Part shown: positions 6,855 to 14,727 of the stretch, one piece after another
How the letters are laid out: each line of letters starts with the position of its first letter
Numbering within the stretch: position 1 is the stretch's first letter
From: Gammaproteobacteria bacterium
Lineage (GTDB): Bacteria; Pseudomonadota; Gammaproteobacteria; PS1; Pseudothioglobaceae
Length of the DNA: 22,229 nt
NCBI GenBank assembly: GCA_029941485.1
Contig: JAPYOZ010000011.1
Location: 1 to 22,229, forward strand
Direction of reading: 5' to 3'
Notes under the pieces: generated by a model
Databases searched by the model: none
What the model saw: only the letters and a program-made list of their open reading frames with translations
What the model was told of the DNA's origin: nothing
Made by a program: the position numbers and the translations under genes

Positions 6855-8234
6855 TTATGCGTTCTCCGCCGCTTTTTCACGAATCTCATCAATAGAACCC
6901 GTCATGTAAAATGCTTGCTCTGGAAGGTCATCCAGCTCACCATCAAGAATGGCTTTAAAACCACTAATTGTGTCTTTCAAAGAAACGTATTTACCTGGTG
7001 CGCCGGTAAACACTTCTGCCACAAAGAATGGCTGAGACAAGAAACGTTGAATCTTACGGGCACGTGATACTGATTGCTTGTCTTCTTCAGATAATTCGTC
7101 CATACCTAGAATCGCAATAATGTCTTTTAACTCTTTATAACGCTGCAATACACCTTGCACGCCACGAGCAACATTGTAGTGCTCTTCACCAACGATTAAT
7201 GGATCTAGCTGACGTGAAGTAGAATCCAGTGGATCTACCGCAGGGTAAATACCTAATTCTGCTACTTGACGTGATAGTACTACGGTTGCATCTAAATGCG
7301 CAAACGTTGTTGCTGGTGATGGGTCCGTTAAGTCGTCCGCAGGTACGTATACCGCTTGAATCGAAGTAATTGAACCTTTCTTAGTAGAAGTAATACGCTC
7401 TTGCAATGCACCCATTTCTGATGCTAGCGTTGGCTGGTAACCTACCGCAGAAGGCATACGACCTAATAGCGCCGATACTTCAGTACCCGCAAGCGTGTAA
7501 CGATAAATGTTGTCAATGAATAACAATACATCACGGCCTTCGTCACGGAAGTACTCAGCCATCGTTAAACCTGTTAATGCAACACGTAACCTGTTTCCCG
7601 GTGGCTCATTCATCTGACCATATACCAGTGATACTTTGTCTAATACGTTTGATTCTTTCATTTCATGATAGAAATCGTTACCCTCACGAGTACGCTCACC
7701 AACACCGGCAAATACTGAGTAACCAGAGTGCTCAATCGCAATATTACGAATAAGCTCCATCATGTTGACGGTTTTACCAACACCGGCACCACCAAACAAG
7801 CCAACTTTACCACCCTTGGCAAACGGGCAAACTAGGTCAATTACCTTGATACCTGTTTCTAATAATTCAGCTGCAGGTGCTAATTCGTCGTAATTCGGAG
7901 CTGGACGGTGAATCGCCCAATTAGTTTCTTCGCCAATATCGCCTGCATTATCAATTGGTTCGCCGAGTACGTTCATAATACGGCCTAGTGTTTTAGTGCC
8001 TACTGGTACTTTAATTGGTTCGCCTGTATCTGATACTTCTAAACCTCGTTTTAAGCCTTCAGAGCCGCCCATTGCAATCGCACGAACTACATTGTCACCC
8101 AATTGCTGTTGAACCTCTAATGTTAAACCTGTTTCAGTAACGATTAGGGCGTTATAGATATTCGGAACACTGCCCGCTGGAAACTCAACGTCGATAACCG
8201 CGCCAATAATTTGTGTAATTTTTCCGTTGCTCAT
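6855..8234 (-). CDS. atpD: ATP synthase F1 subunit beta (catalytic)
   Basis: Catalytic subunit of 459 residues that makes ATP at the alpha-beta interfaces. The P-loop is GGAGVGKT (148-155), the catalytic glutamate E180 lies in GERTREGNDF, and the Walker B region is LLFIDNIYRYTLAG (237-250). The adenine-pocket region YVPADDLTDPSPATTF and the regulatory DELSEED motif are both intact. Length and motifs match E. coli AtpD. A GAGG at 8248-8245, about 10 bases before the ATG, is a clear ribosome binding site in the 38-base gap after atpG. Confidence 0.98.
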   Translation of the reverse strand: MSNGKITQIIGAVIDVEFPAGSVPNIYNALIVTETGLTLEVQQQLGDNVVRAIAMGGSEGLKRGLEVSDTGEPIKVPVGTKTLGRIMNVLGEPIDNAGDIGEETNWAIHRPAPNYDELAPAAELLETGIKVIDLVCPFAKGGKVGLFGGAGVGKTVNMMELIRNIAIEHSGYSVFAGVGERTREGNDFYHEMKESNVLDKVSLVYGQMNEPPGNRLRVALTGLTMAEYFRDEGRDVLLFIDNIYRYTLAGTEVSALLGRMPSAVGYQPTLASEMGALQERITSTKKGSITSIQAVYVPADDLTDPSPATTFAHLDATVVLSRQVAELGIYPAVDPLDSTSRQLDPLIVGEEHYNVARGVQGVLQRYKELKDIIAILGMDELSEEDKQSVSRARKIQRFLSQPFFVAEVFTGAPGKYVSLKDTISGFKAILDGELDDLPEQAFYMTGSIDEIREKAAENA

Positions 8235-8272
8235 TTTGCTTTTTCCTCTTTTTAAAACTCTATTTTTTAAAT

Positions 8273-9136
8273 TTACACCGCGGCAGCGCCGCTAACAATC
8301 TCAGAAATCTCTTGAGTAATTGCCGCCTGTCTCGCCTTGTTGTAAACCAACTCTAAATCTTTAACCATATCACCCGCATTATCCGTTGCACTCTTCATCG
8401 CAATCATGCGTGATGACTGCTCACAAGCAATATTTTCCACTAAACCTTGGTAAACCAAAGCTTCAATATATCTTACTAATAATGCGCTTAATGCTTCTTC
8501 AGCATCTGGCTCATAGATGTAATCCCAATAATGATCCATATCGTCAACTTCACCAGCAACTATTGGCACTAACTGCGTCACAGTTGGTGTTTGAGTCATG
8601 GTATTTTCAAACTTATTATAAGCCACTGATAATTGTTGAATCTCACCTTCATCATACGCATCTAACATGACTTTAACAGTGCCTAGCAAATCATCAAAGT
8701 GTGGTGCATCGCCCAAATCTGTTAAAACTGACTTAATATTTAAGCCTGAATTCTTAAAGAATGACGTTGCTTTTTTACCAATTGTACAAATATCCACTTC
8801 AATGCCTTTGGCTTGGTAATCAGTTACTTGCTTTAACAGGCTTCTAAATAAGTTGGTGTTTAAACCACCACATAAGCCTCTGTCACTAGAAATAATAATA
8901 ATACCGATACGCTTAAGATCGCCGCCTTCTTTCATATAAGAATGTTCAAACTCAGAATGTGCGTAAGTCAAGTGTCCAATCACTTTAGATATTTTTTCAG
9001 AATAAGGGCGTGACGCCAGCATTCTATCTTGGGCTTTTTTCATCTTAGACGCTGCCACCATTTCCATGGCCGACGTGATCTTTTGAGTATTCTTAATACT
9101 CGCGATCTGTGTTCTAATTTCCTTGCCAGCTGCCAT
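8273..9136 (-). CDS. atpG: ATP synthase F1 subunit gamma
   Basis: Rotor shaft of F1, 287 residues. The N-terminal helix KEIRTQIASIKNTQKITSAM and the C-terminal helix, including SRMIAMKSATDNAGDMVKD, are the two coiled-coil strands that run through the alpha3-beta3 ring; the central Rossmann-like part contains SSDRGLCGGLNTNLFR. No plastid-type regulatory cysteine insertion is present. It starts 9 bases after the atpA stop. Confidence 0.97.
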   Translation of the reverse strand: MAAGKEIRTQIASIKNTQKITSAMEMVAASKMKKAQDRMLASRPYSEKISKVIGHLTYAHSEFEHSYMKEGGDLKRIGIIIISSDRGLCGGLNTNLFRSLLKQVTDYQAKGIEVDICTIGKKATSFFKNSGLNIKSVLTDLGDAPHFDDLLGTVKVMLDAYDEGEIQQLSVAYNKFENTMTQTPTVTQLVPIVAGEVDDMDHYWDYIYEPDAEEALSALLVRYIEALVYQGLVENIACEQSSRMIAMKSATDNAGDMVKDLELVYNKARQAAITQEISEIVSGAAAV

Positions 9137-9145
9137 ATTATCTAT

Positions 9146-10687
9146 TTACCAAGTGTGGTTTGTCTTAAAGTCATCAATTGCGGCTTGTAATTCAGCTGCA
9201 ATATCGTCGTTATAATCACCCGTTTTATTGATCTTAGTAATTAATGGCGCTTGATTTGCATTCATATAAGCAATCAATGCAGCCTCAAAATCAACCACTT
9301 TGTTAGCATCAATATCATCCAACGAGCCTGAATTAGCTGCAAACAATGAAGTTGCCATTTCTGCTACTGACATTGGTGCGTATTGATTTTGCTTCATCAA
9401 CTCAGTCACACGTTGACCACGGTCAATCTGTGCTTTTGTTTCTTTATCAAGATCTGAAGCAAACTGTGCAAACGCCGCTAATTCACGATATTGTGCCAAG
9501 TCAAGACGAACACCACCACCAAGCTTCTTAATAATGTTGGTTTGTGCTGCACCACCTACTCGTGATACCGATAAACCTGCATTAATCGCTGGGCGAATAC
9601 CGGCGTTAAATAAGTCTGTTTCTAAGAAAATCTGACCATCTGTAATAGAAATTACATTAGTTGGCACGAACGCTGATACGTCACCACCTTGTGTTTCAAT
9701 AATTGGTAGTGCGGTTAATGAGCCTGTTTTGCCTTTAACTTCACCATTGGTTAACTGCTCTACATAGTCAGCATTTATGCGTGATGCACGCTCAAGTAAG
9801 CGCGAGTGTAAATAGAACACGTCACCTGGATAAGCTTCACGGCCTGGTGGACGCTTTAATAATAATGATACCTCACGGTAAGCCCAGGCTTGTTTAGTTA
9901 AATCATCATAAACAATCAAGGCATCTTCGCCACGATCACGAAAATACTCGGCCATCGCACAACCTGCGTAAGGCGCGATGTATTGTAGCGCTGCTGAATC
10001 AGAAGCACCGGCTGTAACCACAATGGTATTTTCCATTGCGCCGTGCTCTTCTAATTTACGCACAACGGCTGCTACTGAAGAATCTTTTTGACCGATAGCA
10101 ACATACACACATTTAACGCCCGTGTCTTTTTGGTTGATAATCGCATCAACGGCAACGGCTGTTTTACCAGTTTGACGATCGCCAATAATTAGCTCACGCT
10201 GGCCACGGCCAATAGGTACCATCGCATCAATTGCTTTCACACCCGTTTGAATCGGCTCGTCAACACTTTGACGATCAATCACACCCGGAGCCATAACCTC
10301 TAATGGGCGTGCATCTTTAGTATCGATATCACCTTTACCATCAATTGGCTTACCTAGTGCGTTAACTACGCGACCTAACATCGCCTCACCAACTGGCACT
10401 TCCATCAAACGGTTGGTACATTTAACCGTATCGCCTTGTGAAATATGTAAATAATCACCTAGAATTACTGCACCGACTGAGTCTTGCTCTAAGTTCAACG
10501 CCATACCGAACGTGTTGCCCGGAAACTCTAGCATTTCACCAAACTGAACATCTGCTAATCCGTGAATACGAACAATGCCATCACTTACGCTGATTACTGT
10601 ACCTTCGGTACGTGCTTCAGCTGCGAAGTCAAAGCCTTCTATTTGTTTTTTAATTAAATCACTAATCTCGCTTGCGTTTAATTGCAT
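9146..10687 (-). CDS. atpA: ATP synthase F1 subunit alpha
   Basis: Non-catalytic nucleotide-binding subunit, 513 residues, the same length as E. coli AtpA. The P-loop GDRQTGKT is at 169-176. The core includes REAYPGDVFYLHSRLLERA and the SVSRVGGAAQ segment that carries the arginine contributed to the catalytic site. The N-terminal helix MQLNASEISDLIKKQIEGF contacts subunit delta. A purine-rich AGGAAGGG lies just before the ATG in the 24-base gap after atpH. Confidence 0.98.
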   Translation of the reverse strand: MQLNASEISDLIKKQIEGFDFAAEARTEGTVISVSDGIVRIHGLADVQFGEMLEFPGNTFGMALNLEQDSVGAVILGDYLHISQGDTVKCTNRLMEVPVGEAMLGRVVNALGKPIDGKGDIDTKDARPLEVMAPGVIDRQSVDEPIQTGVKAIDAMVPIGRGQRELIIGDRQTGKTAVAVDAIINQKDTGVKCVYVAIGQKDSSVAAVVRKLEEHGAMENTIVVTAGASDSAALQYIAPYAGCAMAEYFRDRGEDALIVYDDLTKQAWAYREVSLLLKRPPGREAYPGDVFYLHSRLLERASRINADYVEQLTNGEVKGKTGSLTALPIIETQGGDVSAFVPTNVISITDGQIFLETDLFNAGIRPAINAGLSVSRVGGAAQTNIIKKLGGGVRLDLAQYRELAAFAQFASDLDKETKAQIDRGQRVTELMKQNQYAPMSVAEMATSLFAANSGSLDDIDANKVVDFEAALIAYMNANQAPLITKINKTGDYNDDIAAELQAAIDDFKTNHTW

Positions 10688-10711
10688 AACCCTTCCTCTT
10701 AATAAAATAAA

Positions 10712-11260
10712 TTAATTGATTGACAAACGTGAACTCAGCTCATCTACTCGAGCCTTAATCGACAAGTCAATCACTTTGTCACCTTCTTTAATCACTACGC
10801 CACCTACTAGATTTTCATCTACTTCGGTGTCGATACTTACTGTTGTCTTGTATTTATCAGATAAATCACTCACAACTTGTTTCTCTTCAGCGGCACTTAG
10901 TTTATAAGCGCTAATCACATGAAATGCTTTGGCGTCACTGCTAAGATTGTTCATTGTATCAAACAACTCAAGCATACTTGGTAATGCACTAATACGGCCA
11001 TTGTCTAATAACAAAGCAACAAAAGACGTTTCTTCTTTGTTTAACGCTCTGCCTAAAATCGACTTAAACAATGCTACCATTGCCTGCGCTTTATTCTCAT
11101 TAGTTGCGCCTGGCGAAGCAATAAATGCTTGCATATTTTCATCGTTGGCTAATTGTGCGCCCGCCTCTAATACACCCCGCCAGTCTGAATGCGACTTATT
11201 TTGCTCAGCAATTTCAAAAACTGCATTAGCGTAGGGCTTGGCGATGGTTGTTAATTCCAC
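10712..11260 (-). CDS. atpH: ATP synthase F1 subunit delta
   Basis: Peripheral-stalk subunit that holds the top of F1 to the b dimer; 182 residues. The N-terminal helical domain begins MELTTIAKPYANAVFEIAEQ, matching the AtpH pattern of a short lead then ARPYAKAAF. The C-terminal part contains ENLVGGVVIKEGDKVIDLSIKARVDEL, the conserved GG-V-I-GD-V-D signature. It starts 9 bases after the atpF stop. Confidence 0.95.
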   Translation of the reverse strand: MELTTIAKPYANAVFEIAEQNKSHSDWRGVLEAGAQLANDENMQAFIASPGATNENKAQAMVALFKSILGRALNKEETSFVALLLDNGRISALPSMLELFDTMNNLSSDAKAFHVISAYKLSAAEEKQVVSDLSDKYKTTVSIDTEVDENLVGGVVIKEGDKVIDLSIKARVDELSSRLSIN

Positions 11261-11269
11261 TGATAAATC

Positions 11270-11740
11270 CTATAGTGTTTGCGACAATTTGCCTAACATG
11301 TCTTTATGTACTTTAGCGTCTACCTCTTTGGCCAAAACCGAATTTACACCCTGCATAACTAAATCAGACACTTGGTCTTTTAGCTCATTGCGTGCACGAT
11401 TGGCTTCTTGCTCAATCTCCGCTTGTGCGTGGGTTTTAATACGGCCTGCTTCTTGAGAGGCAACATCTTTAGCGTCTTCAACCATTGTTGAGGCTTGTCT
11501 GCCTGCATTAGCAATGATTTCAGCTGCTTGATCTTTAGACTGATTAAGCATCTCTTGCGCTTTTTGTTGTGCTTCTTTATGCTCTGACAAGCCGCGTTCT
11601 GCTGCAATCAAACCACTTTCAATGCGCTTTTTACGCTCGTCCATGGCAGCAACAATTGGTGGCCAAATAAACTTCATGCAGAACCATGTAAACATGGCGA
11701 ACATGATTAACTGGCCAATCATCGTCAAATTAATATTCAT
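11270..11740 (-). CDS. atpF: ATP synthase Fo subunit b
   Basis: Peripheral-stalk subunit, 156 residues, identical in length to E. coli AtpF. One N-terminal membrane helix (about 7-26) is followed by the conserved WPPIVAAMDERKKRIESGL junction and a long charged coiled coil rich in Ala, Glu, Lys and Gln, as needed for the b dimer. Only one b-type gene is present, so this is the homodimeric form. The AAGG before its ATG is weak, and the gap to atpE is 33 bases. Confidence 0.97.
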   Translation of the reverse strand: MNINLTMIGQLIMFAMFTWFCMKFIWPPIVAAMDERKKRIESGLIAAERGLSEHKEAQQKAQEMLNQSKDQAAEIIANAGRQASTMVEDAKDVASQEAGRIKTHAQAEIEQEANRARNELKDQVSDLVMQGVNSVLAKEVDAKVHKDMLGKLSQTL

Positions 11741-11773
11741 AGCTTAAACCTTGTGCTTTTAAGTAAACAGTCT

Positions 11774-12013
11774 TTAACCGGCAACCGCAAATATGATGTA
11801 CATTGAGATACCTACCGCAATCATTGGTACCGCATCTACTAGGCCCATTACGATGAACATTTGTGTTCTAAGCATTGGGATAAGTTCAGGCTGACGCGCT
11901 GCACCTTCTAAAAATCTTGCACCCAAGATACCAATACCAACTGCCGCACCCAGTGCGCCTAAACCCATTAAGATTGAACCTGCTAAAAATAATGTTGCTT
12001 GTACTTCTGTCAT
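11774..12013 (-). CDS. atpE: ATP synthase Fo subunit c (proton ring)
   Basis: Rotor-ring proteolipid of 79 residues, with two membrane helices (about 7-33 and 50-77) joined by the ARQPE loop (39-43). The carboxylate that carries the ion is D60 in GLVDAVPM. I see no sodium-binding signature (no Gln in helix 1, and Asp rather than Glu-Ser in helix 2), so proton coupling is expected. It has the best ribosome binding site of the operon, AGGAGT at 12024-12019, 5 bases before the ATG, in line with the high c-subunit copy number. Confidence 0.97.
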   Translation of the reverse strand: MTEVQATLFLAGSILMGLGALGAAVGIGILGARFLEGAARQPELIPMLRTQMFIVMGLVDAVPMIAVGISMYIIFAVAG

Positions 12014-12037
12014 TTCTTACTCCTATTTATAAAAAAA

Positions 12038-12871
12038 TTAATGCTCTTTCTGATGAGCCATATCCATATACACAATTACCAAAGTCATAAAGATAAAGGC
12101 TTGTAGTAATACGATTAAGATGTGGAAAATTGCCCATGGCAACGATAAGCTCCACTGAATCCAAAACGGCAATAAAGCGATGAGGATGAAGATCATCTCG
12201 CCGGCATACATATTACCAAATAAACGTAAGGCCAACGAAACTGGCTTAGCAATCAGGTTCACACCCTCTAAAAACAAATTAAATGGCAACATCATTTTAC
12301 CAAACGGGTGGAACAAAAGCTCTCCTGCAAAACCGCCAGCGCCTTTTTCCTTAATACTGTAATAAATGATAAGAATAAATATACCAATCGACATGCCAAA
12401 GGTTGCATTCGGATCTGTGGTTGGCACGACTTTTAAATATTCTATACCTAACAAGCTGGCAAGATATGGCAGCCAATCAACCGGCACCAAGTCCATGGTA
12501 TTCATCAGCACGATCCAAATAAAAGTGGTGAGTGCCAATGGTGCAACCATTGGGTTCTTACCATTAAATGAACCACGAACATTCTCGTCAATAAACTCAA
12601 TAATGCTCTCAACAAAGTTTTGAATGCCTGTTGGTGTATCGGCGGTCATCTTTTGACCAACACGATAGAACAGTAATAGAAATAGTGTGCCCAAGATAAA
12701 TGAAACGCCTAATGTATCTAAATGAAACGCCATAAAGCCCATTTCTTTAGCTTCTGCAGCAGAATGCGCCAATTCCCAAACGCCCGTGTCTGGGTTTTGA
12801 CCATAGGTCAAGTTTTGTAAGTGGTGCTTAATATAGTCACCAGAAGCAATAAGTCCGTTTTCTGATGCCAT
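12038..12871 (-). CDS. atpB: ATP synthase Fo subunit a
   Basis: Stator channel subunit of 277 residues that forms the two proton half-channels. The essential arginine is R216 in SLALRLFGNMYAGE, with N220 following; the last helix has PWAIFHILI and LQAFIFMTLVIVYMDM, with H250 aligning with E. coli H245. Membrane helices are evident around 54-71, 107-128, 156-172, 212-238 and 245-270. The ATG shares one base with the atpI stop (TAATG). Confidence 0.97.
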   Translation of the reverse strand: MASENGLIASGDYIKHHLQNLTYGQNPDTGVWELAHSAAEAKEMGFMAFHLDTLGVSFILGTLFLLLFYRVGQKMTADTPTGIQNFVESIIEFIDENVRGSFNGKNPMVAPLALTTFIWIVLMNTMDLVPVDWLPYLASLLGIEYLKVVPTTDPNATFGMSIGIFILIIYYSIKEKGAGGFAGELLFHPFGKMMLPFNLFLEGVNLIAKPVSLALRLFGNMYAGEMIFILIALLPFWIQWSLSLPWAIFHILIVLLQAFIFMTLVIVYMDMAHQKEH

Positions 12872-13209
12872 TACTTTTGTAAAACCTTATCCATTAAAAA
12901 ACCAATTAATCCTAAAATTAAACTAATAATGAGCGCTTCTGCATTTAACTCTAGGTAAAAATACCCCGCTAAAGTTAAGCCAACTACCATTGCCATACGC
13001 ATTATCACGCTGTATGCCATCATCCCAACACTTGCTTGGACGCCCATTGTCGTTGTCTTTTGTTTGTTTGTATGCCGATTAACCAACCCCGTGTTCATCA
13101 AACTAATTAACCCCCCATAGACTGCAGAAAGCCCTGCACCCAGTGTGGAGAAATAAGCGATAGCCACCAATATGATGGTTAGTTGAATTTTTGGCAGCTT
13201 ACTTTTCAT
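12871..13209 (-). CDS. atpI: ATP synthase assembly protein AtpI
   Basis: Small membrane protein of 112 residues with four hydrophobic stretches, encoded first in the atp operon. Family members help c-ring assembly, but the protein is poorly conserved, so position is a large part of the evidence. I chose ATG at 13209 because GAGG lies 8 bases upstream (13221-13218). The same frame continues upstream to a TTG at 13239, but that adds WVCDIEVLA, has no ribosome binding site and falls beside the probable transcription start. Visible features include the YGGLISLMNTGLVNRH loop. Confidence 0.87.
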   Translation of the reverse strand: MKSKLPKIQLTIILVAIAYFSTLGAGLSAVYGGLISLMNTGLVNRHTNKQKTTTMGVQASVGMMAYSVIMRMAMVVGLTLAGYFYLELNAEALIISLILGLIGFLMDKVLQK

Positions 13210-13217
13210 TGCCAAAA

Positions 13218-13276
13218 CCTCAATATCACAAACCCACAAAATTAAAAATTATACCGTCTGATCAATATAAATTAAA
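13218..13276 (-). promoter_or_regulatory. atpI: atp operon promoter and atpI ribosome binding site
   Basis: On the minus strand a perfect TATAAT lies at 13253-13248, and a weak -35, TTTAAT, at 13276-13271 with a 17-base spacer. Transcription would begin near 13241, giving a leader of about 30 bases that contains GAGG at 13221-13218, 8 bases before the atpI ATG. No other good promoter was seen for the nine-gene operon. Confidence 0.6.
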
Positions 13277-13339
13277 GGCGTTTTTACTGAAAAACTGGTT
13301 TTCTTAGTAGTATTAATAGGTAACGATATTCTTATGTAT

Positions 13340-13398
13340 TTGACAACATGCACATCACTATCAATAATAACCTCTTTTGAAATGAATTAACTGAGGAG
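13340..13398 (+). promoter_or_regulatory. sqr: Strong sigma-70-type promoter and ribosome binding site of sqr
   Basis: A perfect -35, TTGACA (13340-13345), a 17-base spacer and a near-consensus -10, AATAAT (13363-13368). Transcription would begin near 13375. GAGGAG at 13393-13398, 5 bases before the ATG, is among the best ribosome binding sites in the window. Together these predict high, perhaps constitutive, expression. Confidence 0.75.
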
Positions 13399-13403
13399 AA
13401 AAT

Positions 13404-14693
13404 ATGGCACATGTTGTCGTGATTGGCGCAAGCACAGGTGGGCTACCTTTTGCTTATGATGCTAAAAAAACACTGGGGAAAGAACACGAAGTTACGGTTA
13501 TTTCTAACAACCCAAACTTTAACTTTATCCCGTCTAACCCTTGGGTAGCTGTAGGTTGGCGTTCTGAAGACGACATTAGTTTTGAGCTAGCACCGCGCCT
13601 TAAACGCAAAGGCATTAACCTTATTGTTGGTGAAGCTACTGAAATTAAACCAGATGACAATCAAGTGATGGTTGGCGATCAAGTAGTGGATTACGATTAC
13701 TTGGTGTTGGCGACTGGCCCTAAGCTTGCCTTTGACGAAGTAGATGGTCTTGGCCCTGATGGGCACAGTGTTTCGATCTGTACAACAGCACATGCCAAAG
13801 TTGCCTCTAATGAATGGGAAGCATTCTGTAATAATGGCGGCGGCCCGATTGTGGTTGGCGCAGTGCAAGGCGCTTCGTGCTTTGGCCCAGCTTATGAATT
13901 TGCCTGCATTATGGATACCGACCTTAAAAAACGCGGTATTCGTGATAAATGTCCGATGACATTTGTCACCGCTGAGCCGTATATTGGTCATCTTGGCCTC
14001 GGTGGTGTTGGCGACTCAAAAGGTCTTTTAGAATCAGAATTTAGACAGCGACACATTAAATGGATTACCAACGCCAAGGTTGCTTCAATTGCTGCTGATA
14101 AAGTCATAGTAGAAGAAGTTAACGACGAAGGGGAAACCATTAAAACACATGAGGTTGAAACCAAATACACTATGTTCTTGCCTGCCTTTAAAGGCGTAGA
14201 CACCGTGGCTAAGTTAGCTGATGTTGATGCGGGCTATGTTAACCCACGTGGTTTTGTAATGATCAACGATTACCAACAGTCGCCTGTCAAAGAAAACATT
14301 TTCTCGGTTGGTGTGAATATCGCCATTCCACCGGTTGAGCCAACACCAGTGATGTGTGGCACGCCAAAAACGGGCTACATGATCGAATCCATGGTAACGG
14401 CAGTTGTACACAACATCGAAGACATGATTGCTGGCAAGTCACCTTCCAATATTCCAACCTGGAATGCGGTCTGTATTGCTGATATGGGCGATACCGGTGC
14501 AGCATTTGTGGCCATGCCACAAATTCCACCAAGAAACGTAACCTGGGCGAAAAAAGGAAAGATAATGCACCTGGCTAAAATTGCGTTTGAGAAGTTCTTC
14601 ATTCGCAACATGAAAACGGGGAACCCTGAACCTGCCTATCAAAAGTACATTTTCAAAATGTTAGGTATTGAGCGCTTAAAATCAAAATCATAA
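13404..14693 (+). CDS. sqr: Sulfide:quinone oxidoreductase
   Basis: Monotopic membrane flavoprotein that oxidises sulfide to sulfane sulfur or polysulfide and reduces quinone. It has 429 residues and resembles Acidithiobacillus ferrooxidans SQR along its length. The three redox cysteines are present: C126 (SICTTAH), C159 (GASCFGPAYEF) and C357 (TWNAVCIADMG). Other family segments are FIPSNPWVAVGW (41-52), LATGPKLAF (102-110), AEPYIGHLGLGGVGDSKG (190-207) and PKTGYMIESM (321-330). The C-terminal basic, amphipathic region (about 383-429) suits membrane attachment. The FAD fingerprint reads GASTGG (8-13), with serine in place of the middle glycine. It is a single gene, divergent from the atp operon and ended by its own terminator. 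Confidence 0.94.
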   Translation: MAHVVVIGASTGGLPFAYDAKKTLGKEHEVTVISNNPNFNFIPSNPWVAVGWRSEDDISFELAPRLKRKGINLIVGEATEIKPDDNQVMVGDQVVDYDYLVLATGPKLAFDEVDGLGPDGHSVSICTTAHAKVASNEWEAFCNNGGGPIVVGAVQGASCFGPAYEFACIMDTDLKKRGIRDKCPMTFVTAEPYIGHLGLGGVGDSKGLLESEFRQRHIKWITNAKVASIAADKVIVEEVNDEGETIKTHEVETKYTMFLPAFKGVDTVAKLADVDAGYVNPRGFVMINDYQQSPVKENIFSVGVNIAIPPVEPTPVMCGTPKTGYMIESMVTAVVHNIEDMIAGKSPSNIPTWNAVCIADMGDTGAAFVAMPQIPPRNVTWAKKGKIMHLAKIAFEKFFIRNMKTGNPEPAYQKYIFKMLGIERLKSKS

Positions 14694-14701
14694 CTAACAA
14701 T

Positions 14702-14727
14702 AAAGGTTGTTGATTGCAGCCTTTTTT
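14702..14727 (+). terminator. Intrinsic terminator of sqr
   Basis: AAAGGTTG and CAGCCTTT form an 8-pair stem (one G-T wobble) with a 7-base loop, running straight into a T tract (TTTTTT, 14722-14727). It starts 8 bases after the sqr stop and its last bases overlap the recN stop codon on the other strand. On the minus strand the T tract is poor, so it serves mainly sqr. Confidence 0.8.

Noticed and set aside
13210..13239. TTG at 13239 as an earlier atpI start.
   Set aside because: No ribosome binding site, and it coincides with the probable transcription start; ATG at 13209 has GAGG at good spacing.
13286..13308. Imperfect inverted repeat between the atpI and sqr promoters.
   Set aside because: It has a mismatch and a wobble in an AT-rich stretch; too weak to call a site on its own.
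13454..14642. Several minus-strand open frames opposite sqr.
   Set aside because: They overlap one another and a clear SQR gene; none has a ribosome binding site or recognisable sequence.
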